From Domibacillus antri (lineage in GTDB: Bacteria > Bacillota > Bacilli > Bacillales > Domibacillaceae), in assembly GCF_001936625.1 (NCBI RefSeq), contig NZ_MSDU01000003.1:124001-188000 (forward strand): a stretch of DNA of 64,000 nucleotides, in the 5' to 3' direction. Every line of letters begins with the position of its first letter. The stretch's first letter is position 1. Shown here piece by piece: positions 1-7,298 of the stretch. The notes below the pieces were generated by a model, which did not search any database, had not been told where the DNA came from, and worked only from the letters and a program-made list of their open reading frames with translations. Both the position numbers and the translations under genes were made by a program.

Positions 1-379
1 ACGAAATATGTTCCGGCGTGTGCCCCGGTGTATGCATGACTTTAAATTCAATATTCCCTACTTTAAACGCATCGCCGTCCTTGACAAGCTGTGCATCAAT
101 GCCATCGATATACTTGTATTTCCAGTCTTCATCCCCTTCGTCGGACAGGAACACTTTCGATCCGTGATCTTTTGCCATCTGATGGGCTCCGGACACGAAA
201 TCAGCATGAATATGCGTTTCCGCGGCTGCCGTTAAACGGAACCCTTCTTTTTTTGCCGTTTCTTCATACGGCGCAATATGACGAGCGGGGTCAATGACAA
301 TCGCTTCTCCGGTACGCTGGCATCCAACCATATACGAATATTGAGCTAATTTTTCATCAAAAAAAGTACGAAAATACAT
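1..379 (-). CDS. MBL-fold persulfide dioxygenase-like (CstB type), partial
   Basis: This is the first 126 residues of a metallo-beta-lactamase-fold hydrolase that runs off the left edge. The metal-binding THIHAD motif is at residues 55-60 (H56, H58, D60) and a further HTPGHTPEH motif at 116-124. The MYFRTFFDEKLAQYSYMVG start and the THIHADFVSG context match the persulfide dioxygenase / CstB branch, which oxidises glutathione or coenzyme A persulfides to sulfite; staphylococcal CstB also carries a rhodanese domain. Whether a rhodanese domain follows cannot be seen. The ATG is preceded by a G-rich ribosome site, and an operator-like palindrome and a promoter lie just upstream. Family assignment is strong; the exact substrate is inferred. 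Confidence 0.85.
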   Translation of the reverse strand, partial: MYFRTFFDEKLAQYSYMVGCQRTGEAIVIDPARHIAPYEETAKKEGFRLTAAAETHIHADFVSGAHQMAKDHGSKVFLSDEGDEDWKYKYIDGIDAQLVKDGDAFKVGNIEFKVMHTPGHTPEHIS

Positions 380-393
380 GAATAATCCCCCTT

Positions 394-407
394 TACCCTA
401 ATGGGTA
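394..407. promoter_or_regulatory. CstR/CsoR-like operator palindrome
   Basis: A perfect inverted repeat, TACCC-TAAT-GGGTA, sits between the promoter (424-452) and the start codon (379) of the persulfide dioxygenase gene. CstR and CsoR repressors bind G/C-cored palindromes of the ATACCC...GGGTAT kind, so persulfide-responsive repression is a reasonable inference. No cstR gene is visible in the window. Confidence 0.5.
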
Positions 408-423
408 TATTTATCTTGCTTTT

Positions 424-452
424 ATAATACCCCACACCCTATAAAAAGACAA
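424..452 (-). promoter_or_regulatory. sigma-A promoter of the persulfide dioxygenase gene
   Basis: On the minus strand a -35 TTGTCT (447-452) is followed after exactly 17 bases by a -10 TATTAT (424-429). The start codon lies 45 bases further on with the palindrome in between. Confidence 0.55.
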
Positions 453-482
453 GAAAAAACACCGAAAAGATATTTTCGGTGT
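452..482 (-). terminator. Intrinsic terminator of csbA
   Basis: A perfect 10-bp stem, ACACCGAAAA/TTTTCGGTGT with a 4-base loop, is followed on the minus strand by a T-rich tract. It starts at the csbA stop codon. Confidence 0.8.
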
Positions 483-718
483 CAGTTTAATTTCCATTTC
501 AGCTGTTTCATCATCCTGCTGGAAAGCCAGAGACCGGCTGTTAGCGATGCAGCGTCAATAATAATGAGTTCCCAAGTATGGGTATATCCTTTATAGGCGG
601 ATGCGGCAATAAGCGCGACTGTCAGCAAAAGACCGATAAACTGGTTGTATGTCACGCGCGTAAACAAAACGACAAGCAAAGCGGGCATAAACAGCGCCAA
701 TATCATCTTATCGACCAT
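482..718 (-). CDS. csbA: CsbA-like small membrane protein (DUF2198)
   Basis: A 78-residue hydrophobic protein with two to three membrane segments and a conserved LVVLFTRVT motif near residues 15-23, as in B. subtilis CsbA (about 76 residues). CsbA is a sigma-B-controlled membrane protein of unknown biochemical role. In B. subtilis csbA lies in the same chromosomal neighbourhood next to uvrB; here uvrB is absent and the persulfide dioxygenase gene is its downstream neighbour. The start has an AGGAGG-type site seven bases upstream. I could not find a convincing sigma-B promoter in front of it. Confidence 0.8.
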   Translation of the reverse strand: MVDKMILALFMPALLVVLFTRVTYNQFIGLLLTVALIAASAYKGYTHTWELIIIDAASLTAGLWLSSRMMKQLKWKLN

Positions 719-781
719 CTCGTCCTCCTAAATGTTTTTCTTTCATCATAGCTGATTTTTCTTCAATCGAAAAGAGGCTAT

Positions 782-1420
782 TTATTCACAGCGGTTGATA
801 ATACGCTCCGTTAAATCACGCAGCTCACTGTGCGGCATAAACTTTTCCGCCAGCATATCGGGCATAACCTGATCGATAAAATACTTGACGGAATGAAGCT
901 CCTGGAATTTTAAAATCGTCGTCAGCGCTTCCTCGTAAATTTCAAAAAAGAGCGGGTCTGGGTTTCGTTTCAAAATTTCTCCGTACGCTTCATAAAGCAA
1001 ATCCACTTTATCAGCAACGGATAAAAGACGGCCTTCCAGCGAGCTGTCTTTTCCTTCTTTAAAACGGTTGAAATACGCTTCATGAAATTCTTCCGGAAAT
1101 TCCGCTTCAATAAATTTCCGCGCCATCTGTTCTTCCACTTGCGAAAATAATTCTTTCAATTCAACCGTCGCATATTTGACCGGCGTTTTAATGTCACCGG
1201 TAAACAGTTCCGCGTAATCGTGATTCAGCGATTTTTCATAAAGCGAGCGCCAGTTAACCGTTTCACCGTTCATTTCTTCCACGGTCCCTAAAAACTGCGC
1301 AATTTTCGTCACTTTAAACGAATGAGCGGCTACTGTGTGCGATTGAAATTTAAATTTTCCCGGCAGGCGGTATAAATGTTCGAGGTCGGATAAACTTTTG
1401 AAATATGTATGAACACCCAT
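782..1420 (-). CDS. YfbR-like HD-domain 5'-deoxynucleotidase
   Basis: A 212-residue HD-superfamily phosphohydrolase. The N-terminal LPGKFKFQSHTVAAHSF segment supplies the first conserved His, HDYAELFTGD is the HD motif with the following Glu, and a later SLEGRLLSVADKVD segment carries the distal Asp. YfbR proteins remove phosphate from deoxyribonucleoside 5'-monophosphates, so a nucleotide-salvage role is inferred. A GTG nine bases upstream gives a longer frame, but its AAGGAGG site would be only two bases away; the ATG at 1420 has proper spacing (about 11 bases). It is a single gene between the YhfH peptide and csbA. Confidence 0.8.
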   Translation of the reverse strand: MGVHTYFKSLSDLEHLYRLPGKFKFQSHTVAAHSFKVTKIAQFLGTVEEMNGETVNWRSLYEKSLNHDYAELFTGDIKTPVKYATVELKELFSQVEEQMARKFIEAEFPEEFHEAYFNRFKEGKDSSLEGRLLSVADKVDLLYEAYGEILKRNPDPLFFEIYEEALTTILKFQELHSVKYFIDQVMPDMLAEKFMPHSELRDLTERIINRCE

Positions 1421-1486
1421 GATCTCCACTTCCTCCTTCTTTGCATATTATGCCTATTGTAACGGCAAATGTGATGGAAAAAAAGA

Positions 1487-1523
1487 AAAATCCGCTCTGT
1501 TTGAATGAAAACAGGCGGATTTT
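1487..1523 (-). terminator. Intrinsic terminator after the YhfH peptide gene
   Basis: An AAATCCGC-CTGTTT type stem with one bulge is followed on the minus strand by a long T tract. Confidence 0.75.
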
Positions 1524-1557
1524 ACAAAATGGATTCGGTTACAAAAATCAATGTCTA

Positions 1558-1686
1558 TTACTCCTCTACTTTGCTCAGGCAATGCTCACACTCTGAATGA
1601 TATGACTCGTGCTGTTCAATAATTTGTGCACCGCACTGGCAGCACTCTTTTCCTGGAATGTTACGGTAAAATTCTAATGGCATCAT
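1558..1686 (-). CDS. YhfH family zinc-motif peptide
   Basis: A 42-residue peptide beginning MMPLEFYRNIPGKECC. Two cysteine pairs, CCQCG near residues 15-19 and CEHC near 33-36, suggest a small zinc ribbon. Length, the xEFYRxIPxK opening and the QHESYHSECEHC core match the YhfH-like family of Bacillus, whose function is unknown. An AGGAGGT ribosome site lies seven bases upstream of the first ATG and a strong terminator follows. Confidence 0.8.
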   Translation of the reverse strand: MMPLEFYRNIPGKECCQCGAQIIEQHESYHSECEHCLSKVEE

Positions 1687-1797
1687 ATTGATGACCTCCT
1701 CAAATTTTTTAATTGATGTGTTGCTGTTGAATTTATTGTATTATAACAGATAAAAAAAGTCAACAACTGTTATATAATATTTTTTATTTTTTTCAAA

Positions 1798-1828
1798 AGA
1801 AAAAACGCCCTCTGTTTGAAGGCGTTTA
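1798..1828 (-). terminator. Intrinsic terminator of minJ
   Basis: AAACGCC/GGCGTTT stem with a T-rich tail on the minus strand, overlapping the minJ stop codon. Confidence 0.8.
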
Positions 1829-3019
1829 ATCGGAAAACACGGAGTCATCCAGATATTCTTTTTCTTCCGGCGCAAAAATAAGGCCGAGTTCATGATGTTC
1901 ATTTTCATAAATAGAGCCCTGCACAAACCGGAGCTGGTCGTTTGTCCCAATTACTTCCAGTTTGCAGTACGCTCCGTTTTTTTGCAGCGCTTCATAAAAT
2001 TCCTGCTCACTGTTAATGTTTACACCGTTTACTTTTGTTATAATCTCGCCGATATCAAGCCCCATTTTCCGCGCAGGTGAAGCGGGCAGAACACCGGCAA
2101 TAATCATTCCTTTTGGCTGCTTTGTAAAAAAGTATTGGCGGTGCTTTTCATATGTGAAGTGACGGCGCGTAATAGCAATACGGACAAGAGCCGCAAATAT
2201 GACGGCAGCGGCCGATAACTGCCAGATCCAATAAGAGCCGGCGGCAATGAACAGCGTGAGCACGCCGGCCCAAATGATGCTTTTCCCGGTCGATTTTACA
2301 GCAAGGGCAGGCAAAGTGCTTCTCACTGTCATTGAAAAGCCGATTAAAAATGGAAACAGAATAAAGCTGTAAGTCACGCCTCCTGTATCAATAACCGGCC
2401 ACCAGTCCGCAAATGAAGTGAGCGGCCCTCCTGATGGGACCGGCAAAAAAACCGGTACAAGCCAGAGGCGGCGCGCCAGGTGCACCGCTGTTTTTAATCC
2501 ACGCGGACTCGTTTCAATACGCGGAGACGTTCCTTGATGGCCCCGTTTACGGATCAGCACCCCTTCCGCTATCACAAGAAGCGCCGTGATCATGGACATG
2601 ACGGACAAAATTCCGTTCAAATCAAGGTTTACATATGGAATAAACGGGTAGCCCAGCCACTCGGATAAAACAAAAATGCCGTAAGCGGCAGCCATTGTCC
2701 ATGCCGGTGACAGGAGAAAAAAGCCCCCCGCACTAAAAATGATCAAAACCGCGGCGATAAAACTGAGCAGCCCGGATGGCAGCGCCAATCCGGCCCCAAT
2801 TGTAATCACGGACAGAACCGCCCCGACCGCCAGACTCGACGGCAAAATAAACCGGATCTCTTGATAAATATCATAGACGCGCGTACCAAAATCCTTTCGT
2901 TCCCGCGTAACGCGAAACATTCCAACCACAAATGCAAGGACGAATGAAAAATAAAAGACAGGATGAATCAATAATTTTACCGCAGCGTCACCCAGCTGCA
3001 CGAGCCAGTCCAAAGCCAT
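1826..3019 (-). CDS. minJ: Cell division topological determinant MinJ
   Basis: A 397-residue polytopic membrane protein, exactly the length of B. subtilis MinJ. About six to eight hydrophobic segments occupy residues 15-290. A cytoplasmic PDZ domain follows (about 300-375), with the GMIIAGVLPASPARKMGL ligand-binding loop and DIGEIITKVNG. MinJ bridges DivIVA and MinD at the poles and division sites, and it also affects swarming. A longer frame exists upstream, but the ATG at 3019 has GGAGGG six bases ahead. In B. subtilis minJ neighbours swrA, ctpB and ftsEX; here ftsEX is close but swrA and ctpB are replaced by sulfur and redox genes. Confidence 0.9.
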   Translation of the reverse strand: MALDWLVQLGDAAVKLLIHPVFYFSFVLAFVVGMFRVTRERKDFGTRVYDIYQEIRFILPSSLAVGAVLSVITIGAGLALPSGLLSFIAAVLIIFSAGGFFLLSPAWTMAAAYGIFVLSEWLGYPFIPYVNLDLNGILSVMSMITALLVIAEGVLIRKRGHQGTSPRIETSPRGLKTAVHLARRLWLVPVFLPVPSGGPLTSFADWWPVIDTGGVTYSFILFPFLIGFSMTVRSTLPALAVKSTGKSIIWAGVLTLFIAAGSYWIWQLSAAAVIFAALVRIAITRRHFTYEKHRQYFFTKQPKGMIIAGVLPASPARKMGLDIGEIITKVNGVNINSEQEFYEALQKNGAYCKLEVIGTNDQLRFVQGSIYENEHHELGLIFAPEEKEYLDDSVFSD

Positions 3020-3092
3020 ACAATTCCCTCCAGAACGTTGCACATAAGTCTTTTTTTATTGTAGCAGAAAGCTCATGCAAGCGTTAACCGAC

Positions 3093-3128
3093 AAAAGGCG
3101 CTTTTTCGTCAAGCATTCTCAAGCGCCT
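3093..3128 (-). terminator. Intrinsic terminator of the PLP enzyme gene
   Basis: AGGCGCTT/AAGCGCCT stem followed by TTTT on the minus strand; it overlaps the last codons of the gene. Confidence 0.7.
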
Positions 3129-4239
3129 GTTTCAGCTGACCGATAATGTCTTCTGCTTCTTCAATTCCGATTGAAAGGCGAACCGTTTTTTTCGATACAC
3201 CGACTGCTTCTTTTTCTTCCGGTGACAGAGAGCGGTGAGAGGTGCCGAATGGCCATGAGACCGTCGTTTCAACACCGGCAAGAGATGGTACAATTTGAAT
3301 CCAGCCGAGTGAGCGGAAAAAACCGGACTCATCTGCATCATCAGCAAGATGAATCGTAACAATAGCGCCGTTTCCTTTTTCAGACAGAGACAATGGATAA
3401 AAAACGTCCTTTACTTTCGGCTGTGTTTTCAGCCATTCCGCCGTTTTTTTCGCATTCGCCGACTGGCGTTCCATCCTAAGGCCGAGCGTTTTCGCCCCGC
3501 GGCACGCCAGCCATGATTCAAACGGACTTAAATTTAAGCCGATATTGACAATCCTGCTTCGCGCTGCTTCCACGTATTTTTCTTTCCCGCATAAAACACC
3601 CGCGGATACATCGCTGTGTCCGCCAATGTATTTCGTCGCCGAATGCACGACAATGTCCGCACCGAATGCATACGGCTGGACGAGATACGGCGTCGCAAAT
3701 GTATTATCCACAATCAAAACAAGATCATGTTTTTTTGCAAAGGAGGCCATCTGTTCCAGATTCTCAACCCGCAAAAACGGATTGGTCACGGATTCTGTAT
3801 ATAAAATAACGGTTTCCGGACGAATGGCTGCTTCTATCGCGCGTTCATCCTCAAAATCGACAAACGATGTTTTAATACCCATTCGCGCCAGTTCTTCTTT
3901 TAACATATAAAATGTACCGCCGTATACGTCCCGGGCAGCGACAAGGTGATCGCCGCTTTTTGCAACAGCAAGTACCGCTGCCATAATCGCACCGAGCCCT
4001 GATGAGGCAGCAACGCCGGCAGGTGCTCCTTCAAGGCGTGCCGTGACGGCTGCCAGTTCATCCGCGTTCGGGTTGCCGACACGTGTATATAAATAAGGAG
4101 AATTCCCGCTGTAATAGCCTTCCATTTCTTCTAAACTATTAAATGAGAACACCGACGTTTGGTAAATCGGGGTTACTTTACTTTGAAACGATTTCAGCAA
4201 TTTTTCACCGTGTACCGCTTTTGTATTAAATGAATCCAA
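3109..4239 (-). CDS. Cys/Met metabolism PLP-dependent enzyme (cystathionine gamma-synthase/lyase family)
   Basis: A 376-residue trans-sulfuration-family enzyme. The pyridoxal phosphate lysine is K203 in HSATKYIGGHSDVSAG. The phosphate-binding SSGLGA segment is near residue 80 and IVDNTFATPY near 177-185. Family members cleave or form cystathionine or use O-acetylhomoserine; sequence alone does not settle which reaction applies here. The gene is monocistronic, with terminators on both sides. No T-box or SAM riboswitch is visible in the short upstream region. Confidence 0.85.
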   Translation of the reverse strand: MDSFNTKAVHGEKLLKSFQSKVTPIYQTSVFSFNSLEEMEGYYSGNSPYLYTRVGNPNADELAAVTARLEGAPAGVAASSGLGAIMAAVLAVAKSGDHLVAARDVYGGTFYMLKEELARMGIKTSFVDFEDERAIEAAIRPETVILYTESVTNPFLRVENLEQMASFAKKHDLVLIVDNTFATPYLVQPYAFGADIVVHSATKYIGGHSDVSAGVLCGKEKYVEAARSRIVNIGLNLSPFESWLACRGAKTLGLRMERQSANAKKTAEWLKTQPKVKDVFYPLSLSEKGNGAIVTIHLADDADESGFFRSLGWIQIVPSLAGVETTVSWPFGTSHRSLSPEEKEAVGVSKKTVRLSIGIEEAEDIIGQLKQALENA

Positions 4240-4289
4240 CTATCTTCACTCCTTTTCATTTGTTCATTATATTCCGAAAATTAGACAAA

Positions 4290-4316
4290 AACAAATCCGC
4301 CTGCAGCAGGCGGATT
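4290..4316 (-). terminator. Intrinsic terminator of the thioredoxin operon
   Basis: A perfect AATCCGCCTG/CAGGCGGATT stem with a 3-base loop and a T-rich tail on the minus strand; it touches the stop codon. Confidence 0.8.
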
Positions 4317-4857
4317 AGTCTTTTAATAAATTTTTCATCATCGGCTCATCCATCGGGCCGATAATTTTCTGCTCAACGACCCCTTTTTCGTTTAATACGT
4401 AAGTCGTCGGAATCGTATATACTTCATACGTTTCGGCGACCGTACCGTCTTCATCCATTAGAATTGGAAAGGTCAGCGCATACTGATCGACGAATTCACT
4501 TACTTTGGCCCGGCTTTCTTCTAAATTAACCGCCAAGATTTCAACGTTTTCCGGCTCATCGTCATAAAAGGACTGCATATGCGGCATTTCTGCTTTACAG
4601 GGCGGACACCACGTCGCCCAAAAATTTAAAAATATTTTTTTCCCTTCATAATCAGACAAATTGACTTCTTGTCCACCCATCGTTTTCACTGTAAAGTCAG
4701 GCGCTTTTTCACCGACGGCAATACCCGTTTTGTCATCATTAACGGCTACACCTGCATTTCCGATGTCGGTCACTTCTTTCCGGTCATTATATAAATTAAA
4801 TGCGGCAATACCGATTAAGAGCGCCAGCAGCAGCACACCAAACCATTTTTTGTTCAT
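4315..4857 (-). CDS. ResA-like membrane-anchored thiol-disulfide oxidoreductase
   Basis: A 180-residue extracytoplasmic thioredoxin-fold protein with one N-terminal membrane anchor (about residues 6-23). The redox motif WCPPC has cysteines at 84 and 87, and the cis-proline loop is IPTTYV. Length and layout are those of ResA (179 residues), which reduces apocytochrome c cysteines, but the resBC and ccdA partners are not here. The frame extends well upstream; ATG 4857 was chosen because GGAGG lies eight bases before it and because it overlaps the preceding stop by four bases (ATGA). Confidence 0.85.
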   Translation of the reverse strand: MNKKWFGVLLLALLIGIAAFNLYNDRKEVTDIGNAGVAVNDDKTGIAVGEKAPDFTVKTMGGQEVNLSDYEGKKIFLNFWATWCPPCKAEMPHMQSFYDDEPENVEILAVNLEESRAKVSEFVDQYALTFPILMDEDGTVAETYEVYTIPTTYVLNEKGVVEQKIIGPMDEPMMKNLLKD

Positions 4858-5423
4858 GTTTTTTTCCTCCAGAAAATGAAATAAACTGTGACAACAATGT
4901 ATACGAGTGATTCCATTGAAAATAGACGCCCATCTGCTGATAAAAAGAGCAGCTGCCAAAATAACAAAAGCGTGAGCGCCCGTTCCAGTCCTTCTTTCGC
5001 AACAAAGAAAAAGAGAATACTGCCGGCTGCCTGTACGGCGTCCCAAATAGTAAAAGATGCAGATAGAAAAGACAGAGAAAGCGGATATAAGACCACAATG
5101 GCAGCCCATGCTCCAGCCGTTTTAGAAGAAGGCATTTTTTTGACGTACGCATAAAAAAATGCCGCGGCCAGTCCGAGCCAAAAACCGTATATACCGCCGT
5201 TAAAATAAAGCAGTGACATTGGTGCTTTGATCACGAGCGGAAATTGAAAAAGAAGGATGCTTCCTTTCCAGACAATAACGAATAAAAAAGCGGCATTACT
5301 GATCTGTTCAGAAAAAGATTTTCCATATTGAATGCGTGTGTAAAGCCATGCGCCAAACAAAGCAGCGATGACTGCCGGCTGCTGGATAGGCAATGTGACA
5401 TTCGCAATTTGTATAAACTCCAT
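4854..5423 (-). CDS. Multi-span membrane protein paired with the thioredoxin
   Basis: A 189-residue protein made almost entirely of about six hydrophobic segments. I do not recognise a named family with certainty. The YFNGGIYGFWLGLAAAF stretch (about residues 74-90) recalls the H-G-G-L/I motif region of prolipoprotein diacylglyceryl transferases, but the Lgt catalytic residues are not evident. Its stop overlaps the start of the ResA-like gene by four bases, so the two are translationally coupled and probably act together in extracytoplasmic thiol chemistry. The ATG has AAGGAGA seven bases upstream. Confidence 0.6.
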   Translation of the reverse strand: MEFIQIANVTLPIQQPAVIAALFGAWLYTRIQYGKSFSEQISNAAFLFVIVWKGSILLFQFPLVIKAPMSLLYFNGGIYGFWLGLAAAFFYAYVKKMPSSKTAGAWAAIVVLYPLSLSFLSASFTIWDAVQAAGSILFFFVAKEGLERALTLLLFWQLLFLSADGRLFSMESLVYIVVTVYFIFWRKKT

Positions 5424-5470
5424 CTTGTCTCCTTTCACTATATTAGCACATGAGGTATTTATGATTATTT

Positions 5471-5488
5471 TATACACATATGGGTATA
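5471..5488. promoter_or_regulatory. Operator-like palindrome upstream of the redox operon
   Basis: An 18-bp near-perfect palindrome, TATAC-x-CATATG-x-GTATA with one mismatched pair, lies 48 bases upstream of the membrane protein start codon. It could be a repressor site; no candidate repressor is adjacent. Confidence 0.35.
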
Positions 5489-5492
5489 AAGT

Positions 5493-5517
5493 AAAAAAAG
5501 CCGCTTCAGCAGGCGGC
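5493..5517 (-). terminator. Intrinsic terminator of the YjcZ peptide gene
   Basis: GCCGC/GCGGC stem followed on the minus strand by a run of seven Ts. Confidence 0.75.
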
Positions 5518-5529
5518 CCTTTCATATCA

Positions 5530-5643
5530 TTATCTCCAGCCGATATATGCTCCGCTGGCGGTAATGAGCAAGATGAACGATACAACGACTAACGTGAAGC
5601 CACTGCCATAACCCCCGACATATCCTTCTTTATATTCACCCAT
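5530..5643 (-). CDS. YjcZ family sporulation peptide
   Basis: A 37-residue peptide with a Gly/Tyr-rich head (EGYVGGYGSGF) and one membrane helix (FTLVVVSFILLITASGAYI). This is the layout of YjcZ-type spore proteins, which are widespread in Bacillus and expressed in the mother cell. GGAGGTG lies about eight bases before the ATG. The role is unknown beyond association with spores or their membranes. The gene supports an endospore-forming host. Confidence 0.8.
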   Translation of the reverse strand: MGEYKEGYVGGYGSGFTLVVVSFILLITASGAYIGWR

Positions 5644-5768
5644 TTCATCCACCTCCAGAATATTCAGGAGATACATGGGCGGCGCCCATCTAATATAAAA
5701 TAAGCAGGCCGTTCCGTTTTGCGGCGTTTTCACAATAAAGAGGTATAGAGGAAAGGACGGATTCTGAG

Positions 5769-5845
5769 CCATTTAGGCCGATTTATTGATAGGAAAGCCG
5801 GATTCCGCCTTTTGAAGACCGCATTTATGAGAATTCGGCCATAGA
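5769..5845 (+). repeat. Dispersed palindromic repeat, copy A
   Basis: About 77 bases beginning CCATTTAGGCCG and ending TTCGGCC. It aligns along its whole length with the reverse complement of 57965-58039 and partly with the reverse complement of 5893-5950. Internal CCGGATTC and GGCC blocks make it an imperfect palindrome. Confidence 0.6.
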
Positions 5846-5854
5846 AATAAAAAA

Positions 5855-5888
5855 AGGGTGTCTTATAAAGCTTTTAAGACATCCCCTT
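5855..5888 (-). terminator. Intrinsic terminator of the ftsEX-peptidase operon
   Basis: AAAGGGTGTCTTA-like stem with a matching arm TAAGACATCCCCTTT; a run of Ts follows on the minus strand. It lies between two oppositely oriented repeat copies. Confidence 0.75.
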
Positions 5889-5892
5889 TCAT

Positions 5893-5950
5893 TCGATGGC
5901 CGGAATTCCGGTGAATCCGGCTTAATGTGCAGAATCCCGGCCGTCTATCC
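5893..5950 (-). repeat. Dispersed palindromic repeat, copy B (shorter)
   Basis: About 58 bases. On the minus strand it contains GGCCGGGATTCTG, AGCCGGATTCAC and AATTCCGGCC in the same order as the right half of the other copies. It is inverted relative to copy A, from which it is separated by the terminator hairpin. Confidence 0.5.
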
Positions 5951-5976
5951 GTTATCAGCAAACAGCCGGGCTTTGC

Positions 5977-7245
5977 TTAAAAATTAATATATTGTGCCGG
6001 GTCAACCGCATTTTCTTTGCCGACTGTCCATGGACCTTTATGAATCTCGAAATGAAGATGCTGTCCGTATGAACGGCCGGTGTTCCCCATATAACCAATT
6101 GTCTGGCCTTTGGCAACACTGCCGCTGTTTACAACACGCTCTGATAAATGCGCATAAACCGTTGTGTACACCTGGCCATTAATGGAATGTGAAATAAAAA
6201 TCGCATTTCCATACGTATCTGAATAATACGAACGGCTGACGACGCCGTCTGCCGCGGCCACAATCGGCACGCTTACGCTGTTGGCAATGTCGACTCCTTT
6301 ATGATTTCCGAGGTCACGCATGCCAAATCCAGACGTGAACGTTCCCTGTGCCGGCCGCATAAACATACCGCCTGTATTAGCCGGCACCGCTGTTGAACGG
6401 GCGGTTTCCCGGCCGGATTCAGCCGCATTTGCTTTTGCGGCCGATTGAGAAGCCGCCTGGCGTTTCGCTTCGGCAATACGCGCTTTTTCTGCACGAATCG
6501 CCGCTTGAATGGATGCTTCCTGTGAATCAAGGATCGACTGTTCTTCTTCAAGGCTCAGCTTCTGTTCATGTGCTTCATGTTCATCTGCTACGAGCCCTTT
6601 CATGACCTTATTTTTCGCTGTGCGTTTTTCAGCAAGCTCCGCCTTCATCGTTTCAAGATCCTGAAGCATATCTTCTAAACTCGCAAGCTGTTCTTTCACT
6701 ATTCGTTCGTTATCTTCGAGTTGGTTTTTATCCTGTTCCTGCTCATTCAAAATATTTTTATCCGCATTCACAAGTGTTGTCACGGCCGTTGCGCGGTTGA
6801 TAAAATCACTGAAGCTTTCCGCACCAAGCAGGACATCTATGTAGCTGGCCGAACCGCCGCTTTGCTGAATCGAACGGGCCCGCTTTTCGAGCACAACAGT
6901 CCGTTCTGCAATACGGATTTTCAACTCTTTTATTTCAGCCTGAAGCCTTGCAATTTCTGCTTTCGTTTCTGCAATCTCAGTTTCTTTTGCGCGGATTTTT
7001 GATTCCGTTTCAGAAATCGTTTGATCCAGTTTGCGGATTTCCGCTGTTACTTGATCCTGCTTCTGCTGAAGTTTTGAAATTTGCTCTTCTTTTTCTGTAA
7101 TGCTGCCTTCTAACCCTGATTTTTGCGATTGGATCTCCTGCTGACGCCGTTCAAGGTCGGATAAGTTTGCAGCCAGCGCCTCCCCTGTAAGGCTTAATAC
7201 GAGTGATGCCGCAATCACCAGCGTCATGTATGAACGTTTTTTCAA
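5977..7245 (-). CDS. EnvC-like coiled-coil M23 peptidase, FtsEX partner
   Basis: A 422-residue secreted murein hydrolase. It has a signal peptide (cleavage after LTGEALA, residue 25), a long coiled coil (about 27-250), a low-complexity Ala/Lys-rich linker, and a C-terminal LytM/M23 domain (about 300-420). The zinc ligands are visible in NHKGVDIA and GQHLHFEIH. In other bacteria FtsEX controls such hydrolases by ATP-driven shape change (EnvC, PcsB, CwlO). Its place 53 bases downstream of ftsX supports that pairing, whereas B. subtilis has the peptidase ctpB there. The start is TTG, with GGGGA six to seven bases ahead. Confidence 0.85.
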   Translation of the reverse strand: MKKRSYMTLVIAASLVLSLTGEALAANLSDLERRQQEIQSQKSGLEGSITEKEEQISKLQQKQDQVTAEIRKLDQTISETESKIRAKETEIAETKAEIARLQAEIKELKIRIAERTVVLEKRARSIQQSGGSASYIDVLLGAESFSDFINRATAVTTLVNADKNILNEQEQDKNQLEDNERIVKEQLASLEDMLQDLETMKAELAEKRTAKNKVMKGLVADEHEAHEQKLSLEEEQSILDSQEASIQAAIRAEKARIAEAKRQAASQSAAKANAAESGRETARSTAVPANTGGMFMRPAQGTFTSGFGMRDLGNHKGVDIANSVSVPIVAAADGVVSRSYYSDTYGNAIFISHSINGQVYTTVYAHLSERVVNSGSVAKGQTIGYMGNTGRSYGQHLHFEIHKGPWTVGKENAVDPAQYINF

Positions 7246-7298
7246 CTGCTCTTCCCCTCTCGTCCCTGTAAAAATATTTCTTTATACGTTTTAAAAAT

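Noticed and set aside
719-780. sigma-B promoter of csbA
   Set aside because: csbA is sigma-B-dependent in B. subtilis, but no GTTT/GGGTAT pair with correct spacing is visible here.
3109-4239. SAM or T-box riboswitch control of the Cys/Met enzyme gene
   Set aside because: Only about 50 bases separate its start from the next terminator, too short for either element, and no conserved core was seen.
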